Below, piece after piece: positions 14,922 to 23,763 of a stretch of 48,851 nt of DNA. This DNA comes from Flavobacteriaceae bacterium. Lineage in GTDB: Bacteria; Bacteroidota; Bacteroidia; Flavobacteriales; Flavobacteriaceae. Where the stretch lies: positions 1 through 48,851 of the forward strand of contig JADZFW010000071.1 of assembly GCA_020854235.1 (NCBI GenBank), given 5' to 3'. Numbering within the stretch: position 1 is the stretch's first letter; every line of letters starts with the position of its first letter. A program made the translations under genes and the position numbers. The notes under the pieces were generated by a model that saw nothing but the letters and a program-made list of their open reading frames with translations, had not been told where the DNA came from and made no database searches.

Positions 14922-17297
14922 ATGAGTGATACTCCATGTTACCATTGCGGACTCGATTGTGATAAAAATCCCATTGTATTCAATGAAAAGAATTTCTGTT
15001 GTAATGGTTGCAAAACTGTTTATGAGATTTTAAATCAGAATGAGTTGAGTTGTTATTATGATATGGAAAATTCTCCAGGTCAAATTCCCAATGAAATAAA
15101 AGGTAAATACGAATATCTAAGCAATCCTGAAATTGTCGAAAAATTAATTGAATTTAATGACGGAAACATCAGTGTAGTTGAATTTTACATTCCATCCATA
15201 CATTGTAGTGCATGTATTTGGGTTTTAGAAAATCTAGAAAAGCTCAATCCTGCAATTGTAAATTCTATGGTCAATTTTCCCAATAAAACCATTCGAATCA
15301 ATTTTAAAACGGAGCATGCTACTTTAAAAGATATTGTTGAGTTATTAACTTCTATTGCCTACGAACCTTATATTAGTCTTGAAGATGCTGATAAAAGCGC
15401 CAAGAAAGTTGATAAAACTTTGATATATCAATTGGGTTATGCTGCTTTTGCTTTTGGGAATATCATGTTATTGGCTTTTCCAGAATATTTTGAAAAAGAC
15501 GATATTTGGTTGGATCATTATAAATATATGTTTAGATATATGATGCTGGTTTTATCTATTCCGGTAGTTGTATACTCCGCAAAAGATTATTTTATAACAG
15601 CATACAAAGGATTAAAAAAAGGGATTCTCAGTGTTGATGTACCAATAGCATTGGGAATAATAGTTTTATTCGCAAGAAGTACATATGAAGCATTTTTAGA
15701 TGACGGAATTGTTTTTTTTGATAGTTTGTCGGGATTAGTTTTCTTCTTATTATTAGGTAGATTCTTTCAGCAAAAAACATATAATTTTCTATCCTTTGAA
15801 AGGGATTATCGTTCCTACTTTCCTATTGCGGTTACAAAAATTGTTCATGGTAAAGAAGAGAATGTACCGGTTCAATCCATTCGAGAAGGAGACAGATTGT
15901 TAATTAGAAATGAAGAATTGATACCAGTAGACGGTATTTTGATAAATGGAGAAGGATTATTGGATTACAGCTTTGTTACCGGTGAATCGGCGTCGGTTTA
16001 TAAAGCAAATGGAGAAAAAGTTTATGCCGGTGGTAAGCAAGTTGGAGGCGCCATTGAAATTGATGTCATTAATAAAATATCCGAAAGTTATCTAACTGAA
16101 TTGTGGAGTAATGATGTTTTCGGAAAAGACACATTTGAAAGAGATTTAAAAACGGTTACGAATAACATCAGTAAATATTTTACAGTTGTAATTCTAATAA
16201 TTGCTGCCCTAGCAGGATCTTTTTGGTTTATACATGATTCAAAAGAAGCGGTTGGGGTCATTTCTGCAGTTTTAATAATCGCTTGTCCGTGTGCTTTAGC
16301 ATTATCTGCACCATTTGCTTTGGGTAATATGTTACGTATTTTCGGATATCGGAAGTTTTATATGAAAAATGCCGGAGTTATTGAAAGAATGAATAAGATT
16401 GACCATATTATTTTTGATAAAACCGGAACTATCACAACCAATGACTCAACCACGCTAAACTTTGAAGGAAAAAAATTGACTACTAAAGAATTGCAGTTGG
16501 TTAAAACATTAATAAGATCATCTAATCATCCATTGAGTCGGGCTTTGAATGATGCAATCATAGTTGAACCTTTATTAGACAAAATAGAAAACTATCAAGA
16601 AGTATTGGGTAAAGGAATCAGCGGAATTATACAAGGAAATGAAATCAAAATAGGCTCGGCATTTTTTGTAGAAACCAAATTGGAGCAAAACTTAAATACC
16701 ATTATTTTCATTAAAATCAATCAGGATATCAAAGGATATTATAGGAGTAAGAATGTGTATAGAGAAGATGTAGAAAGGGTATTTGCTCAATTGGGTAAAA
16801 AGTATAAAATGAGCATTTTATCAGGTGATAATGAAGGTGAAAAAGTTTATTTGGAGAAAATTTTACCTATGGGAACAAATCTACTTTTCTCTCAGACACC
16901 TCAAAATAAATTGGATTATGTAAAAAAACTACAAGTAGATGGACATCATGTATTAATGGTAGGAGATGGCTTAAATGATGCTGGGGCATTAGCTCAAAGT
17001 AATGTAGGAATTGCTATTTCTGAGAATGTAAATGTATTTTCTCCAGCTTGTGATGCTATAATGGAAGCAAAACTTTTTAACAAATTACCCAAGTTTTTAA
17101 CACTTTCACATAAAACTATACAAATTATCAAGTGGAGTTTTAAAGTTTCTTTTACCTACAACGTTGTAGGATTGTATTTTGCTGTAACTGCACAACTTAC
17201 ACCTATTGTAGCTGCTATTTTGATGCCATTGAGTTCCATCAGTATTGTTGTATTTGTTACCGTATTGACCAATTTTGTATCAAAACGTACTAAGTAA
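14922..17297 (+). CDS. ccoI: Copper-translocating P1B-type ATPase for cbb3 oxidase assembly (CcoI/FixI)
   Basis: A 791-residue heavy-metal P-type ATPase. It begins with a cysteine-rich segment (C6, C9, C13 and the CCNGC cluster) followed by a metal-binding domain with C95-x2-C98, then membrane helices, the CPC transport motif (C455, C457), the phosphorylated Asp in DKTGT (D499) and GDGLND (D682). In the family this pump exports Cu(I) to the periplasmic side for insertion into the CcoN active site. It is the first gene of the cco block, divergent from the Crp/Fnr regulator, with ccoS 84 bp downstream. The ATG at 14922 has almost no room for a leader if the weak TAATTTTT box is used. Confidence 0.94.
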   Translation: MSDTPCYHCGLDCDKNPIVFNEKNFCCNGCKTVYEILNQNELSCYYDMENSPGQIPNEIKGKYEYLSNPEIVEKLIEFNDGNISVVEFYIPSIHCSACIWVLENLEKLNPAIVNSMVNFPNKTIRINFKTEHATLKDIVELLTSIAYEPYISLEDADKSAKKVDKTLIYQLGYAAFAFGNIMLLAFPEYFEKDDIWLDHYKYMFRYMMLVLSIPVVVYSAKDYFITAYKGLKKGILSVDVPIALGIIVLFARSTYEAFLDDGIVFFDSLSGLVFFLLLGRFFQQKTYNFLSFERDYRSYFPIAVTKIVHGKEENVPVQSIREGDRLLIRNEELIPVDGILINGEGLLDYSFVTGESASVYKANGEKVYAGGKQVGGAIEIDVINKISESYLTELWSNDVFGKDTFERDLKTVTNNISKYFTVVILIIAALAGSFWFIHDSKEAVGVISAVLIIACPCALALSAPFALGNMLRIFGYRKFYMKNAGVIERMNKIDHIIFDKTGTITTNDSTTLNFEGKKLTTKELQLVKTLIRSSNHPLSRALNDAIIVEPLLDKIENYQEVLGKGISGIIQGNEIKIGSAFFVETKLEQNLNTIIFIKINQDIKGYYRSKNVYREDVERVFAQLGKKYKMSILSGDNEGEKVYLEKILPMGTNLLFSQTPQNKLDYVKKLQVDGHHVLMVGDGLNDAGALAQSNVGIAISENVNVFSPACDAIMEAKLFNKLPKFLTLSHKTIQIIKWSFKVSFTYNVVGLYFAVTAQLTPIVAAILMPLSSISIVVFVTVLTNFVSKRTK

Positions 17298-17308
17298 ATA
17301 CTAAACGT

Positions 17309-17322
17309 ATGATTTTTGTCAT
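17309..17322 (+). promoter_or_regulatory. Weak FNR-like operator upstream of ccoS
   Basis: ATGAT-TTTT-GTCAT matches 7 of 10 FNR-consensus positions; it keeps the TGA-N6-TCA core and sits in the inverted repeat TATGA-N6-TCATA. Its centre is 35.5 bp before the end of the -7 element at 17344-17351, nearly the same geometry as the stronger box before ccoI. Confidence 0.45.
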
Positions 17323-17343
17323 ATTTTATTTCAAAAATAGAAT

Positions 17344-17351
17344 TAATTTTG
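17344..17351 (+). promoter_or_regulatory. -7 element of the ccoS-ccoNOQP operon
   Basis: TAATTTTG is a full TAnnTTTG match 30 bp before the ccoS ATG. No TTTG occurs at -33, consistent with an activator-dependent promoter using the FNR-like site upstream. Confidence 0.5.
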
Positions 17352-17381
17352 CATAACTTTAATATAAATATTGAGTAATAA

Positions 17382-17591
17382 ATGGAGGTAATATATCTCA
17401 CGATGACCATAACGGTAATCATAGCCGGATTGTTTTTGTACCTCTTTTTTGTAAATGTAAAAAAGGGGCAATATGACGATATATATACGCCTTCAGTACG
17501 GATGCTTTTCGATGATGAGTTGGTCAAAGAACCTGCTCAAGAGGTAAAAAAGGAAGAGCAAAAAGCAGCCGAAGTAAAAAAAGACAGTTAG
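17382..17591 (+). CDS. ccoS: cbb3 oxidase maturation protein CcoS
   Basis: A 69-residue single-span membrane protein: helix at about 8-26, then a charged tail containing GQYDDIYTPSVRML, which matches the G-Q-[YF]-D-D motif of CcoS. In other bacteria CcoS is needed to insert copper and haem b into CcoN. The tail after residue 50 is Lys/Glu-rich. It sits between ccoI and ccoNO, the canonical place. Confidence 0.92.
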   Translation: MEVIYLTMTITVIIAGLFLYLFFVNVKKGQYDDIYTPSVRMLFDDELVKEPAQEVKKEEQKAAEVKKDS

Positions 17592-17646
17592 ACTGTAACC
17601 AATAATTTAACACAATCAAATATTAATTAATCAATTTTTTTTAAGT

Positions 17647-19812
17647 ATGGAAAAACAACAATTTTACTACGACAACAAAATTGTAAAAATGTTCTTCTGG
17701 GCAACAGTCCTTTGGGGTGTTGTAGGAATGCTGGTTGGTTTATTAGTGGCTTATTTGTTCTTATTTCCTAACTATTTGACGTTCGCTGGAGCGCAACCTT
17801 GGTTAGGATTTGGACGTTTGAGACCCTTACACACCAATGCCGCCATTTTTGCCTTTGTAGGGAATGGTTTCTTCTTAGGAATGTACTATTCAATGCAAAG
17901 ATTGTTAAAAACGCGTATGTTTAGTGATTTCTTAAGTAGACTTCACTTCTGGGGCTGGCAATTAATCATTGTCCTTGCTGCAGTTACGTTACCTTTGGGT
18001 ATTTCTTCTTCAAAAGAGTACGCAGAATTACAATGGCCTATTGACATTTTAGTAGTGTTGGTATGGGTTGTTATGGGAATCAACATGATTGGAACGTTAA
18101 TCAAAAGACGTCAACGTCACATTTATGTGGCCATTTGGTTCTACATTTCAACATTGGTCACTATTGCCATGTTGTACATTGTAAACAACTTGGAATTACC
18201 TATCGCATTGACTAGTATGAAGAGTTATTCTCTATACTCAGGGGTTAAAGATGCTATGGTACAATGGTGGTATGGACACAATGCCGTTGCATTCTTCTTG
18301 ACAACACCTATGTTAGGTTTGATGTACTACTTTGTTCCTAAAGCAGCCAACAGACCGGTATATTCTTATAGATTATCTATCATTCACTTCTGGACATTGA
18401 TTTTTATCTATATCTGGGCAGGACCTCACCACTTGTTGTATTCTGCTTTACCTGATTGGATTCAAAATTTAGGAACTGTATTTTCAGTAATGTTGATTTT
18501 CCCTTCTTGGGGAGGTATGATCAATGGATTATTGACTTTACGTGGTGCTTGGGATAAAGTTAGAGAAGATCCGGTTTTAAAATTCTTTGTTGTAGCTATT
18601 ACTGCGTATGGTATGGCAACCTTTGAAGGTCCGATGTTGTCTTTCAAAAATTTAAATGCAATTGCTCACTTTACAGATTGGATCGTAGGTCACGTTCACA
18701 TCGGTACATTAGGATGGAATGGGTTCTTATTATCAGGTATCTTGTATTGGTTAGTGCAAAAACTTTACAAAACTGATTTATGGTCAACTAAATTGGCTAA
18801 TTATCACTTTTGGATTGGAACAATAGGTATTTTATTCTATTCTATGCCATTGTACATTGCCGGATTTGCTCAAGCATTCTTATGGAAACAATTTGACGAA
18901 TCAGGAACTTTGGTTTATGGTAACTTCCTTGAAACCGTAACTCAAATCATCCCCATGTATGCCATGCGTGCTTTTGGTGGAACTTTATACTTTACCGGTT
19001 TTGTTTTATTAGCCATCAATTTACTTAAAACTGCAGCTATCGGTAGTAAAGTAGAAGATGAATTAGCCGAAGCAATGCCTTTGGAAAAAATCAGTGGACA
19101 ACGTGCAACCAAAGAAGGAATCCACACTTGGTTAGAAAGAAAAGTGGTATTATTTACTGTTTTGGCATTTATAGCAACTGCTATAGGTGGAGCCGTTCAA
19201 ATCATTCCATTATTGGTAGTAAAATCAAATATTCCTGAAATAACAAGTGTGAAACCTTATTCTCCACTTGAAGTTGAGGGTAGAGATATTTACATTCGTG
19301 AAGGTTGTAATAATTGTCACTCTCAATTGGTACGTCCATTCCGTTCTGAAGTAGAAAGATATGGTGAGTATTCAAAAGCTGGTGAATATGTATATGACTT
19401 CCCATTCTTATGGGGATCACGTAGAACCGGACCAGATGTTCATAGACTTGGAGGAAAATACAATGACAATTGGCATTTTAACCATATGATGGATCCACGT
19501 TCTACTTCCGAAGGTTCCATTATGCCAATGTATCCTTGGTTGATTAAAAACAAATTGGATTATAGCATGTTGGAAGCCAAATTGAAAGCTTTAAAAACTT
19601 TGGGTGTTCCTTATACTGATGAGGAAATTGCAGGAGCAAAAGCTAGTTTGGAAACACAAGCTAAATCTATTGAGCAATCATTACATCAAGATCCTGAATA
19701 TGTGAAAAACTATGCAACTAGTAATATTCAAGAAAAAGAGATTGTAGCTCTGATTGCTTATTTGCAACGTCTAGGTATGGATATCAAAGCTAACCAAACC
19801 GCTCAAAAATAA
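17647..19812 (+). CDS. ccoNO: cbb3-type cytochrome c oxidase, fused subunits I and II (CcoN-CcoO)
   Basis: A 721-residue fusion. Residues about 1-480 are CcoN with twelve predicted membrane helices and the metal-binding histidines in LHTNAAIFAF, WWYGHNAVAF, GPHHLLYSALP and VGHVHIGTLGWNG (haem b, haem b3 and CuB). Residues about 490-721 are CcoO: one membrane helix, the haem c site C554-NN-C557-H558 followed by SQLVRPF, and a Met ligand in IMPMYPW. The complex reduces oxygen at low concentration and pumps protons. Fusion of N and O is typical of Bacteroidota. The stop overlaps the ccoQ ATG by one base. Confidence 0.96.
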   Translation: MEKQQFYYDNKIVKMFFWATVLWGVVGMLVGLLVAYLFLFPNYLTFAGAQPWLGFGRLRPLHTNAAIFAFVGNGFFLGMYYSMQRLLKTRMFSDFLSRLHFWGWQLIIVLAAVTLPLGISSSKEYAELQWPIDILVVLVWVVMGINMIGTLIKRRQRHIYVAIWFYISTLVTIAMLYIVNNLELPIALTSMKSYSLYSGVKDAMVQWWYGHNAVAFFLTTPMLGLMYYFVPKAANRPVYSYRLSIIHFWTLIFIYIWAGPHHLLYSALPDWIQNLGTVFSVMLIFPSWGGMINGLLTLRGAWDKVREDPVLKFFVVAITAYGMATFEGPMLSFKNLNAIAHFTDWIVGHVHIGTLGWNGFLLSGILYWLVQKLYKTDLWSTKLANYHFWIGTIGILFYSMPLYIAGFAQAFLWKQFDESGTLVYGNFLETVTQIIPMYAMRAFGGTLYFTGFVLLAINLLKTAAIGSKVEDELAEAMPLEKISGQRATKEGIHTWLERKVVLFTVLAFIATAIGGAVQIIPLLVVKSNIPEITSVKPYSPLEVEGRDIYIREGCNNCHSQLVRPFRSEVERYGEYSKAGEYVYDFPFLWGSRRTGPDVHRLGGKYNDNWHFNHMMDPRSTSEGSIMPMYPWLIKNKLDYSMLEAKLKALKTLGVPYTDEEIAGAKASLETQAKSIEQSLHQDPEYVKNYATSNIQEKEIVALIAYLQRLGMDIKANQTAQK

Positions 19813-20000
19813 TGTTAAGTTTTATCAAACATAATTTTGATTCAATAGATGGAATAGGAATTTATCCTATGATTGCCATTCTCATATTCTTTCCCATATT
19901 CATATTTGCAGTAGCCTATGTGTTTGTGTTGAAGAAAAAATATTTCAATGAGAATGCCAACCTTCCATTTGAAGATGATGAAAACCTTTTAAACAATTAA
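19812..20000 (+). CDS. ccoQ: cbb3 oxidase subunit IV, CcoQ-like
   Basis: A 62-residue protein with one membrane helix (YPMIAILIFFPIFIFAVAYV, about 18-37) and an acidic tail (FEDDENLLNN). Its ATG shares one base with the ccoNO stop (TAATG), so translation is coupled. In other bacteria CcoQ stabilises the oxidase complex. Assigned by position, size and topology because CcoQ sequences are poorly conserved. Confidence 0.82.
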   Translation: MLSFIKHNFDSIDGIGIYPMIAILIFFPIFIFAVAYVFVLKKKYFNENANLPFEDDENLLNN

Positions 20001-20007
20001 AAATATT

Positions 20008-20718
20008 ATGAGTAACAACAATCAAAATATGAGTTTTTGGCAAAAGTTCATGAAATCCATGACCAAAGCCAATGATTTGGAACGCGAAGACGAAGTAATG
20101 CTCGATCATGATTATGATGGCATTAAAGAGTTGGATAATGTATTACCACCATGGTGGTTGTATGGATTTTATATCACTATCGGTATTTCTATTTTCTATT
20201 ATGTTGCTATCCATATTTTAGGATGGTATGGGCAAGAAAATGAATACAAAGAAGAAGTGGCTCAGTTTGAAAAATACAAAGCTGAAAATCCACAGTTCTT
20301 TACTACCGACAACCTTACTGCAAAAATGGATGCAGCAAGTTTGGCAAAAGGAAAAGAACTTTTTACTACAAAAACATGTGTTGCATGTCATTTAGTAGAC
20401 GGAGGAGGTTTAATTGGACCAAATTTAACAGATAAAAACTGGATTTTAGGTGGTGATTTCTCAAGTGTAATGAATACTATTGCTAAAGGAGGACGTCCAG
20501 GTAAAGGTATGGTAGCTTGGGAAAAAACTATATCACCTGAAGACCGTCAATTATTAGCCAGTTATGTATTATCCTTACAAGGAACTACTCCTGCAAAACC
20601 AAAAGCTGCAGAAGGAGACGTTTGGGAAAACGGTGTGAAAGTTGAAGCTCCAGTTCTAAATGATACAATTCAAGCAACTGATAGTATTTCTGTTGCACCA
20701 GTAACTGAAGTAAAATAA
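20008..20718 (+). CDS. ccoP: cbb3 oxidase subunit III, mono-haem CcoP
   Basis: A 236-residue membrane-anchored cytochrome c. The N-terminal part contains the CcoP signature EYDGI-like HDYDGIKELDNVLPPWW (about 44-56), one helix (about 55-75), then a periplasmic domain with a single haem c motif C124-VA-C127-H128 and a Met ligand in the GKGMVAWEK segment. Proteobacterial CcoP has two haems; a single one is, from memory, common in Bacteroidota. The C-terminal tail after residue 195 is low-complexity. It ends the operon at the terminator 20743-20773. Confidence 0.93.
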   Translation: MSNNNQNMSFWQKFMKSMTKANDLEREDEVMLDHDYDGIKELDNVLPPWWLYGFYITIGISIFYYVAIHILGWYGQENEYKEEVAQFEKYKAENPQFFTTDNLTAKMDAASLAKGKELFTTKTCVACHLVDGGGLIGPNLTDKNWILGGDFSSVMNTIAKGGRPGKGMVAWEKTISPEDRQLLASYVLSLQGTTPAKPKAAEGDVWENGVKVEAPVLNDTIQATDSISVAPVTEVK

Positions 20719-20742
20719 GTTATTTACTTAATTTAATAAATG

Positions 20743-20773
20743 AAGCCAGGAGTTATAACTTCTGGCTTTTTTT
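20743..20773 (+). terminator. Terminator after ccoP
   Basis: AAGCCAGGAGTT pairs with AACTTCTGGCTT (12 bp, one wobble) with a 2-nt AT centre, followed by T7. It separates ccoSNOQP from ccoG. Confidence 0.88.
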
Positions 20774-20809
20774 GTATCACTTGTTACGGTTTATTAATTA
20801 TATTTCAAT

Positions 20810-20817
20810 TAAATTTG
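20810..20817 (+). promoter_or_regulatory. Candidate -7 element for ccoG
   Basis: TAAATTTG, a full TAnnTTTG match 24 bp before the ccoG ATG and just after the ccoP terminator. No TTTG is at the -33 position, and I see no FNR-type box here. Confidence 0.5.
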
Positions 20818-20841
20818 TAGGTCTTTTAAATCACTTCTTAT

Positions 20842-22260
20842 ATGAGTACAAAATTTGATGAAAGTTTCCGCGATTCCATTGCCACTATCGATACAGAAGG
20901 GCATCGAAATTTTATTTATCCTCAAAAACCAGATGGACGATTTTATAAATGGCGTTCAATATTAAGTTGGTTTTTAATTGCTTTTTTGTTTGCCGCTCCT
21001 TTTATCAAAGTAAATGGGATTCAATTTATCCTATTTAATGTTTTAGAAAGGAAATTCAATATTTTTGGCTTTCCATTTTTTCCTCAAGACTTCCATTTAT
21101 TTGCACTTTCGATTGCTTTATCTGTGGTATTTATTATTTTATTTACTGTGGTCTTTGGTAGAATATTTTGTGGTTGGTTATGCCCTCAAACTATTTTTAT
21201 GGAAATGATTTTTCGTAAAATTGAATATTTAATTGAAGGAGATAGACCTGCACAGTTGAAATTGACACGTCAAGATTGGAATTTTGAGAAATTTTGGAAA
21301 AGACTTTTAAAATGGACTGTGTTTTTCCTTATTTCATTTATCATTAGTAATGTGTTTTTAGCATATATCATTGGAAGTGATAAATTGTTATTATACATCT
21401 ATGACGGTATTGGAAAACATCTTACTACTTTTATTATTTTATTGGTCTTTACCGGTATATTTTATTTTGTATTTGCATGGTTCAGAGAACAAGTATGTAT
21501 CATTGTTTGTCCCTATGGTCGTTTACAAGGTGTTTTATTGGATAATAATTCCATCAATGTTGCCTATGACTTTGTAAGAGGTGAAAACAAAAACGGTCGC
21601 GCTAAATTTAAAAAAGGTCAAGATAGAACAGCTGATGGTATAGGAGATTGTATTGATTGTAAACAATGTGTTTTAGTATGTCCAACAGGAATTGATATAC
21701 GCAATGGCACGCAATTGGAATGTATTAATTGTACTGCATGTATTGATGCTTGCGATATGGTTATGGACAAAATCGATAAACCTCGTGGGTTAATACGCTA
21801 TGCTTCAGAAGATCAAATTGAAACCGGACGAAAATTTCACTTCACACCTCGTTTGTGGTTCTATACATTCGTATTGACAGTTTTGATGGCATTGGTTACA
21901 GCATTATTGGTATTAAGAGGCAATTCTGAAACTATTATGCTTAGAATACCAGGACAAACCTTTTTAACTGATGAAACTAGTGTACAAAATGTTTATGAGT
22001 TTAAGGTGATCAATAAAGGCACTAAAGAAATTAAGGATATTTCCTTCAAACTTATTTCTCATAAAGGAGAGATCTTGAACAATAGTAGTGAACATAGTTC
22101 TATTAAAATTCAAGAAAAAGCAGAAGGTACTATTTTTGTTAAAATTCCTAAAAATGAGCTAAACAAAGCCAAAGAACGCATAAAATTAGGACTATATTCG
22201 GAAGGAAAACTGATCGAAACATTTAAAATTAACTTTCAAGGACCAATTGTTATTAAGTAA
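20842..22260 (+). CDS. ccoG: cbb3 oxidase accessory ferredoxin-like protein CcoG/RdxA/FixG
   Basis: A 472-residue membrane protein with about five helices in the N-terminal half (FCGWLCPQTIFMEM motif near residue 115, VCPYGRLQGVL near 220), two 4Fe-4S clusters in the middle (CIDCKQCVLVCPTG from about residue 270 and CINCTACIDACD about 30 residues later), another helix near 345-360 and a C-terminal Ig-like domain. CcoG helps copper handling in cbb3 assembly. It has its own promoter and terminator. The usual next gene, ccoH/fixH, is not present. Confidence 0.94.
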   Translation: MSTKFDESFRDSIATIDTEGHRNFIYPQKPDGRFYKWRSILSWFLIAFLFAAPFIKVNGIQFILFNVLERKFNIFGFPFFPQDFHLFALSIALSVVFIILFTVVFGRIFCGWLCPQTIFMEMIFRKIEYLIEGDRPAQLKLTRQDWNFEKFWKRLLKWTVFFLISFIISNVFLAYIIGSDKLLLYIYDGIGKHLTTFIILLVFTGIFYFVFAWFREQVCIIVCPYGRLQGVLLDNNSINVAYDFVRGENKNGRAKFKKGQDRTADGIGDCIDCKQCVLVCPTGIDIRNGTQLECINCTACIDACDMVMDKIDKPRGLIRYASEDQIETGRKFHFTPRLWFYTFVLTVLMALVTALLVLRGNSETIMLRIPGQTFLTDETSVQNVYEFKVINKGTKEIKDISFKLISHKGEILNNSSEHSSIKIQEKAEGTIFVKIPKNELNKAKERIKLGLYSEGKLIETFKINFQGPIVIK

Positions 22261-22290
22261 GTCTTTATACAGTTATTACTAATATGATAG

Positions 22291-22321
22291 AAAGGCAAAC
22301 CAATTAGGTTTGCCTTTTTTT
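22291..22321 (+). terminator. Terminator after ccoG
   Basis: AAAGGCAAACC and GGTTTGCCTTT form a perfect 11-bp stem with an AATTA loop, followed by T7. It closes the cco block. Confidence 0.9.
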
Positions 22322-22367
22322 ATTCAATAAAATTAATTTTAAATTTATTGAAACAATTTACAGTTTA

Positions 22368-22398
22368 TTGATTTCTTCAAATAATCTTTTTATATTTG
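22368..22398 (+). promoter_or_regulatory. Candidate promoter of the acyltransferase
   Basis: TTG at 22368-22370 and TATATTTG at 22391-22398 are 20 nt apart. A start near 22402 would give a leader of about 200 nt with no other gene. Confidence 0.5.
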
Positions 22399-22418
22399 TT
22401 AGTCTAATGATTATCTTT

Positions 22419-22432
22419 TTGATAATATTCAA
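22419..22432 (+). promoter_or_regulatory. FNR-like site in the acyltransferase leader
   Basis: TTGAT-AATA-TTCAA matches 9 of 10 FNR-consensus positions. It lies about 20 bp downstream of the candidate -7 element, a place where a bound regulator would repress. AT-rich DNA yields a few such matches per window by chance, so this is tentative. Confidence 0.3.
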
Positions 22433-22608
22433 TCAAATTGATATAAATCCAACGTATTTGTCAAATTATAATTTGATATTTAAGATTTCATTATAAATAT
22501 CAAAGTAAAATACTCCTAAAAAGCTCATCTTAATGCAAATAAAACATGAATACTGAATTCCAACGATATCTATTGAGCTTAATTTAAAAACCTGAAAATT
22601 GAATTCAT

Positions 22609-23637
22609 TTGACAAATTCCAAAACAATCAATCTAACCTGGCATTGGCCAGATCAAGTAAGGGCAATTGCAACAGTTTCTGTAATATTACTTCATGTTGC
22701 TGCACCATTGTTATATCAATACCGCAAAATTGAGATTTCAGATTGGTGGATAGCCAATATTATTGATAGCGCCATACGATTTTGTGTTCCTGTATTTATG
22801 ATGCTGACCGGATCTCTTTTACTATCTAAAAATGAATCGACTATTCTTTTTTATAAAAAACGTTTTACGCGATTGGTTTATCCATTTATTTTGTGGTCAT
22901 TCATTTATTTATGGTATAATTTTGATCCAAAGGTTACTAAAAGCTTCAATATGACTTACGTTTGGGAACAACTTGTAAAAGGAACTTCCTATCACCTTTG
23001 GTATGTGTATATGATTGTTTTTTATTATCTACTGATTCCATTTTTGAGAAAATGGATTCAAGTTGCAACTACCAAAAAAATTTTAATTTTTCTAATCATT
23101 TGGTTTGTTGTACTCATGCTTAGTTTGAGTTATCTTCAAATGTTGAAAAGCAGAATCCATGGATTATATTTTATTGGGTTTTTGGGGTATCCTATTATAG
23201 GATATATAGTTAGCAATCGATTAAGTTTAAATTTTAATAAATATAAGTTAATTCTATTATTTGTTGTAGGATGGTTTGTAACAGCTGTTGGAACCTTTTA
23301 TTTAACTCAAAGATCAGGGAATTTTAAAGGAGAATATTACCATTATTTAAGTCCTAATGTCATGTTTATGTCTGTTGGAATTTTCCTATTATTCAAACAA
23401 ATAAGTATTATAAGCAATAGTCTTAATGCAGTTATAAAAATGATCAGCACTTATAGTTTTGGAATATACTTATCGCATGTATTGGTTTTGAGTTTGCTAA
23501 AAGAGGTTGGTATAACAGGTAGTTGGATTCATCCATTATGGGGAATACCGGTAACCACTTTAATGGCCATGGTTTTATCTATTTCTTTAATATATGCAAT
23601 TAAAAAACTTCCCTTTGGAAATTATATTTCGGGTTGA
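22609..23637 (+). CDS. Acyltransferase 3 family membrane protein
   Basis: A 342-residue protein with about ten membrane helices. It has the acyltransferase-3 opening D-x-V-R-A-I-A-x3-V-x3-H (DQVRAIATVSVILLH, about 15-29), VFMMLTGSLLLS and a later GIYLSHVLVL. Family members O-acetylate or O-acylate surface sugars, lipids or osmolytes. The start must be TTG 22609, because a TGA lies three codons upstream and no ATG occurs before the motif. The acceptor is unknown. It lies 126 bp before the small membrane protein/ATPase pair; a link to them is only positional. Confidence 0.88.
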   Translation: MTNSKTINLTWHWPDQVRAIATVSVILLHVAAPLLYQYRKIEISDWWIANIIDSAIRFCVPVFMMLTGSLLLSKNESTILFYKKRFTRLVYPFILWSFIYLWYNFDPKVTKSFNMTYVWEQLVKGTSYHLWYVYMIVFYYLLIPFLRKWIQVATTKKILIFLIIWFVVLMLSLSYLQMLKSRIHGLYFIGFLGYPIIGYIVSNRLSLNFNKYKLILLFVVGWFVTAVGTFYLTQRSGNFKGEYYHYLSPNVMFMSVGIFLLFKQISIISNSLNAVIKMISTYSFGIYLSHVLVLSLLKEVGITGSWIHPLWGIPVTTLMAMVLSISLIYAIKKLPFGNYISG

Positions 23638-23763
23638 TTCCATTTTAAACTAAACTTTTTTAAACCATATTGATAGCTATAAAATTATGTGTGTCTATCT
23701 TAATCTTTAAAATATTTTATTGAATTTCTTTATAAAACTTTCAATTTATTCATATCATTCATC

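Noticed and set aside
14826-14945. Longer start for the Crp/Fnr regulator (40 extra residues)
   Set aside because: It would overlap ccoI and cover the divergent promoter region; MGACEHC at 14825 matches the expected N-terminus.
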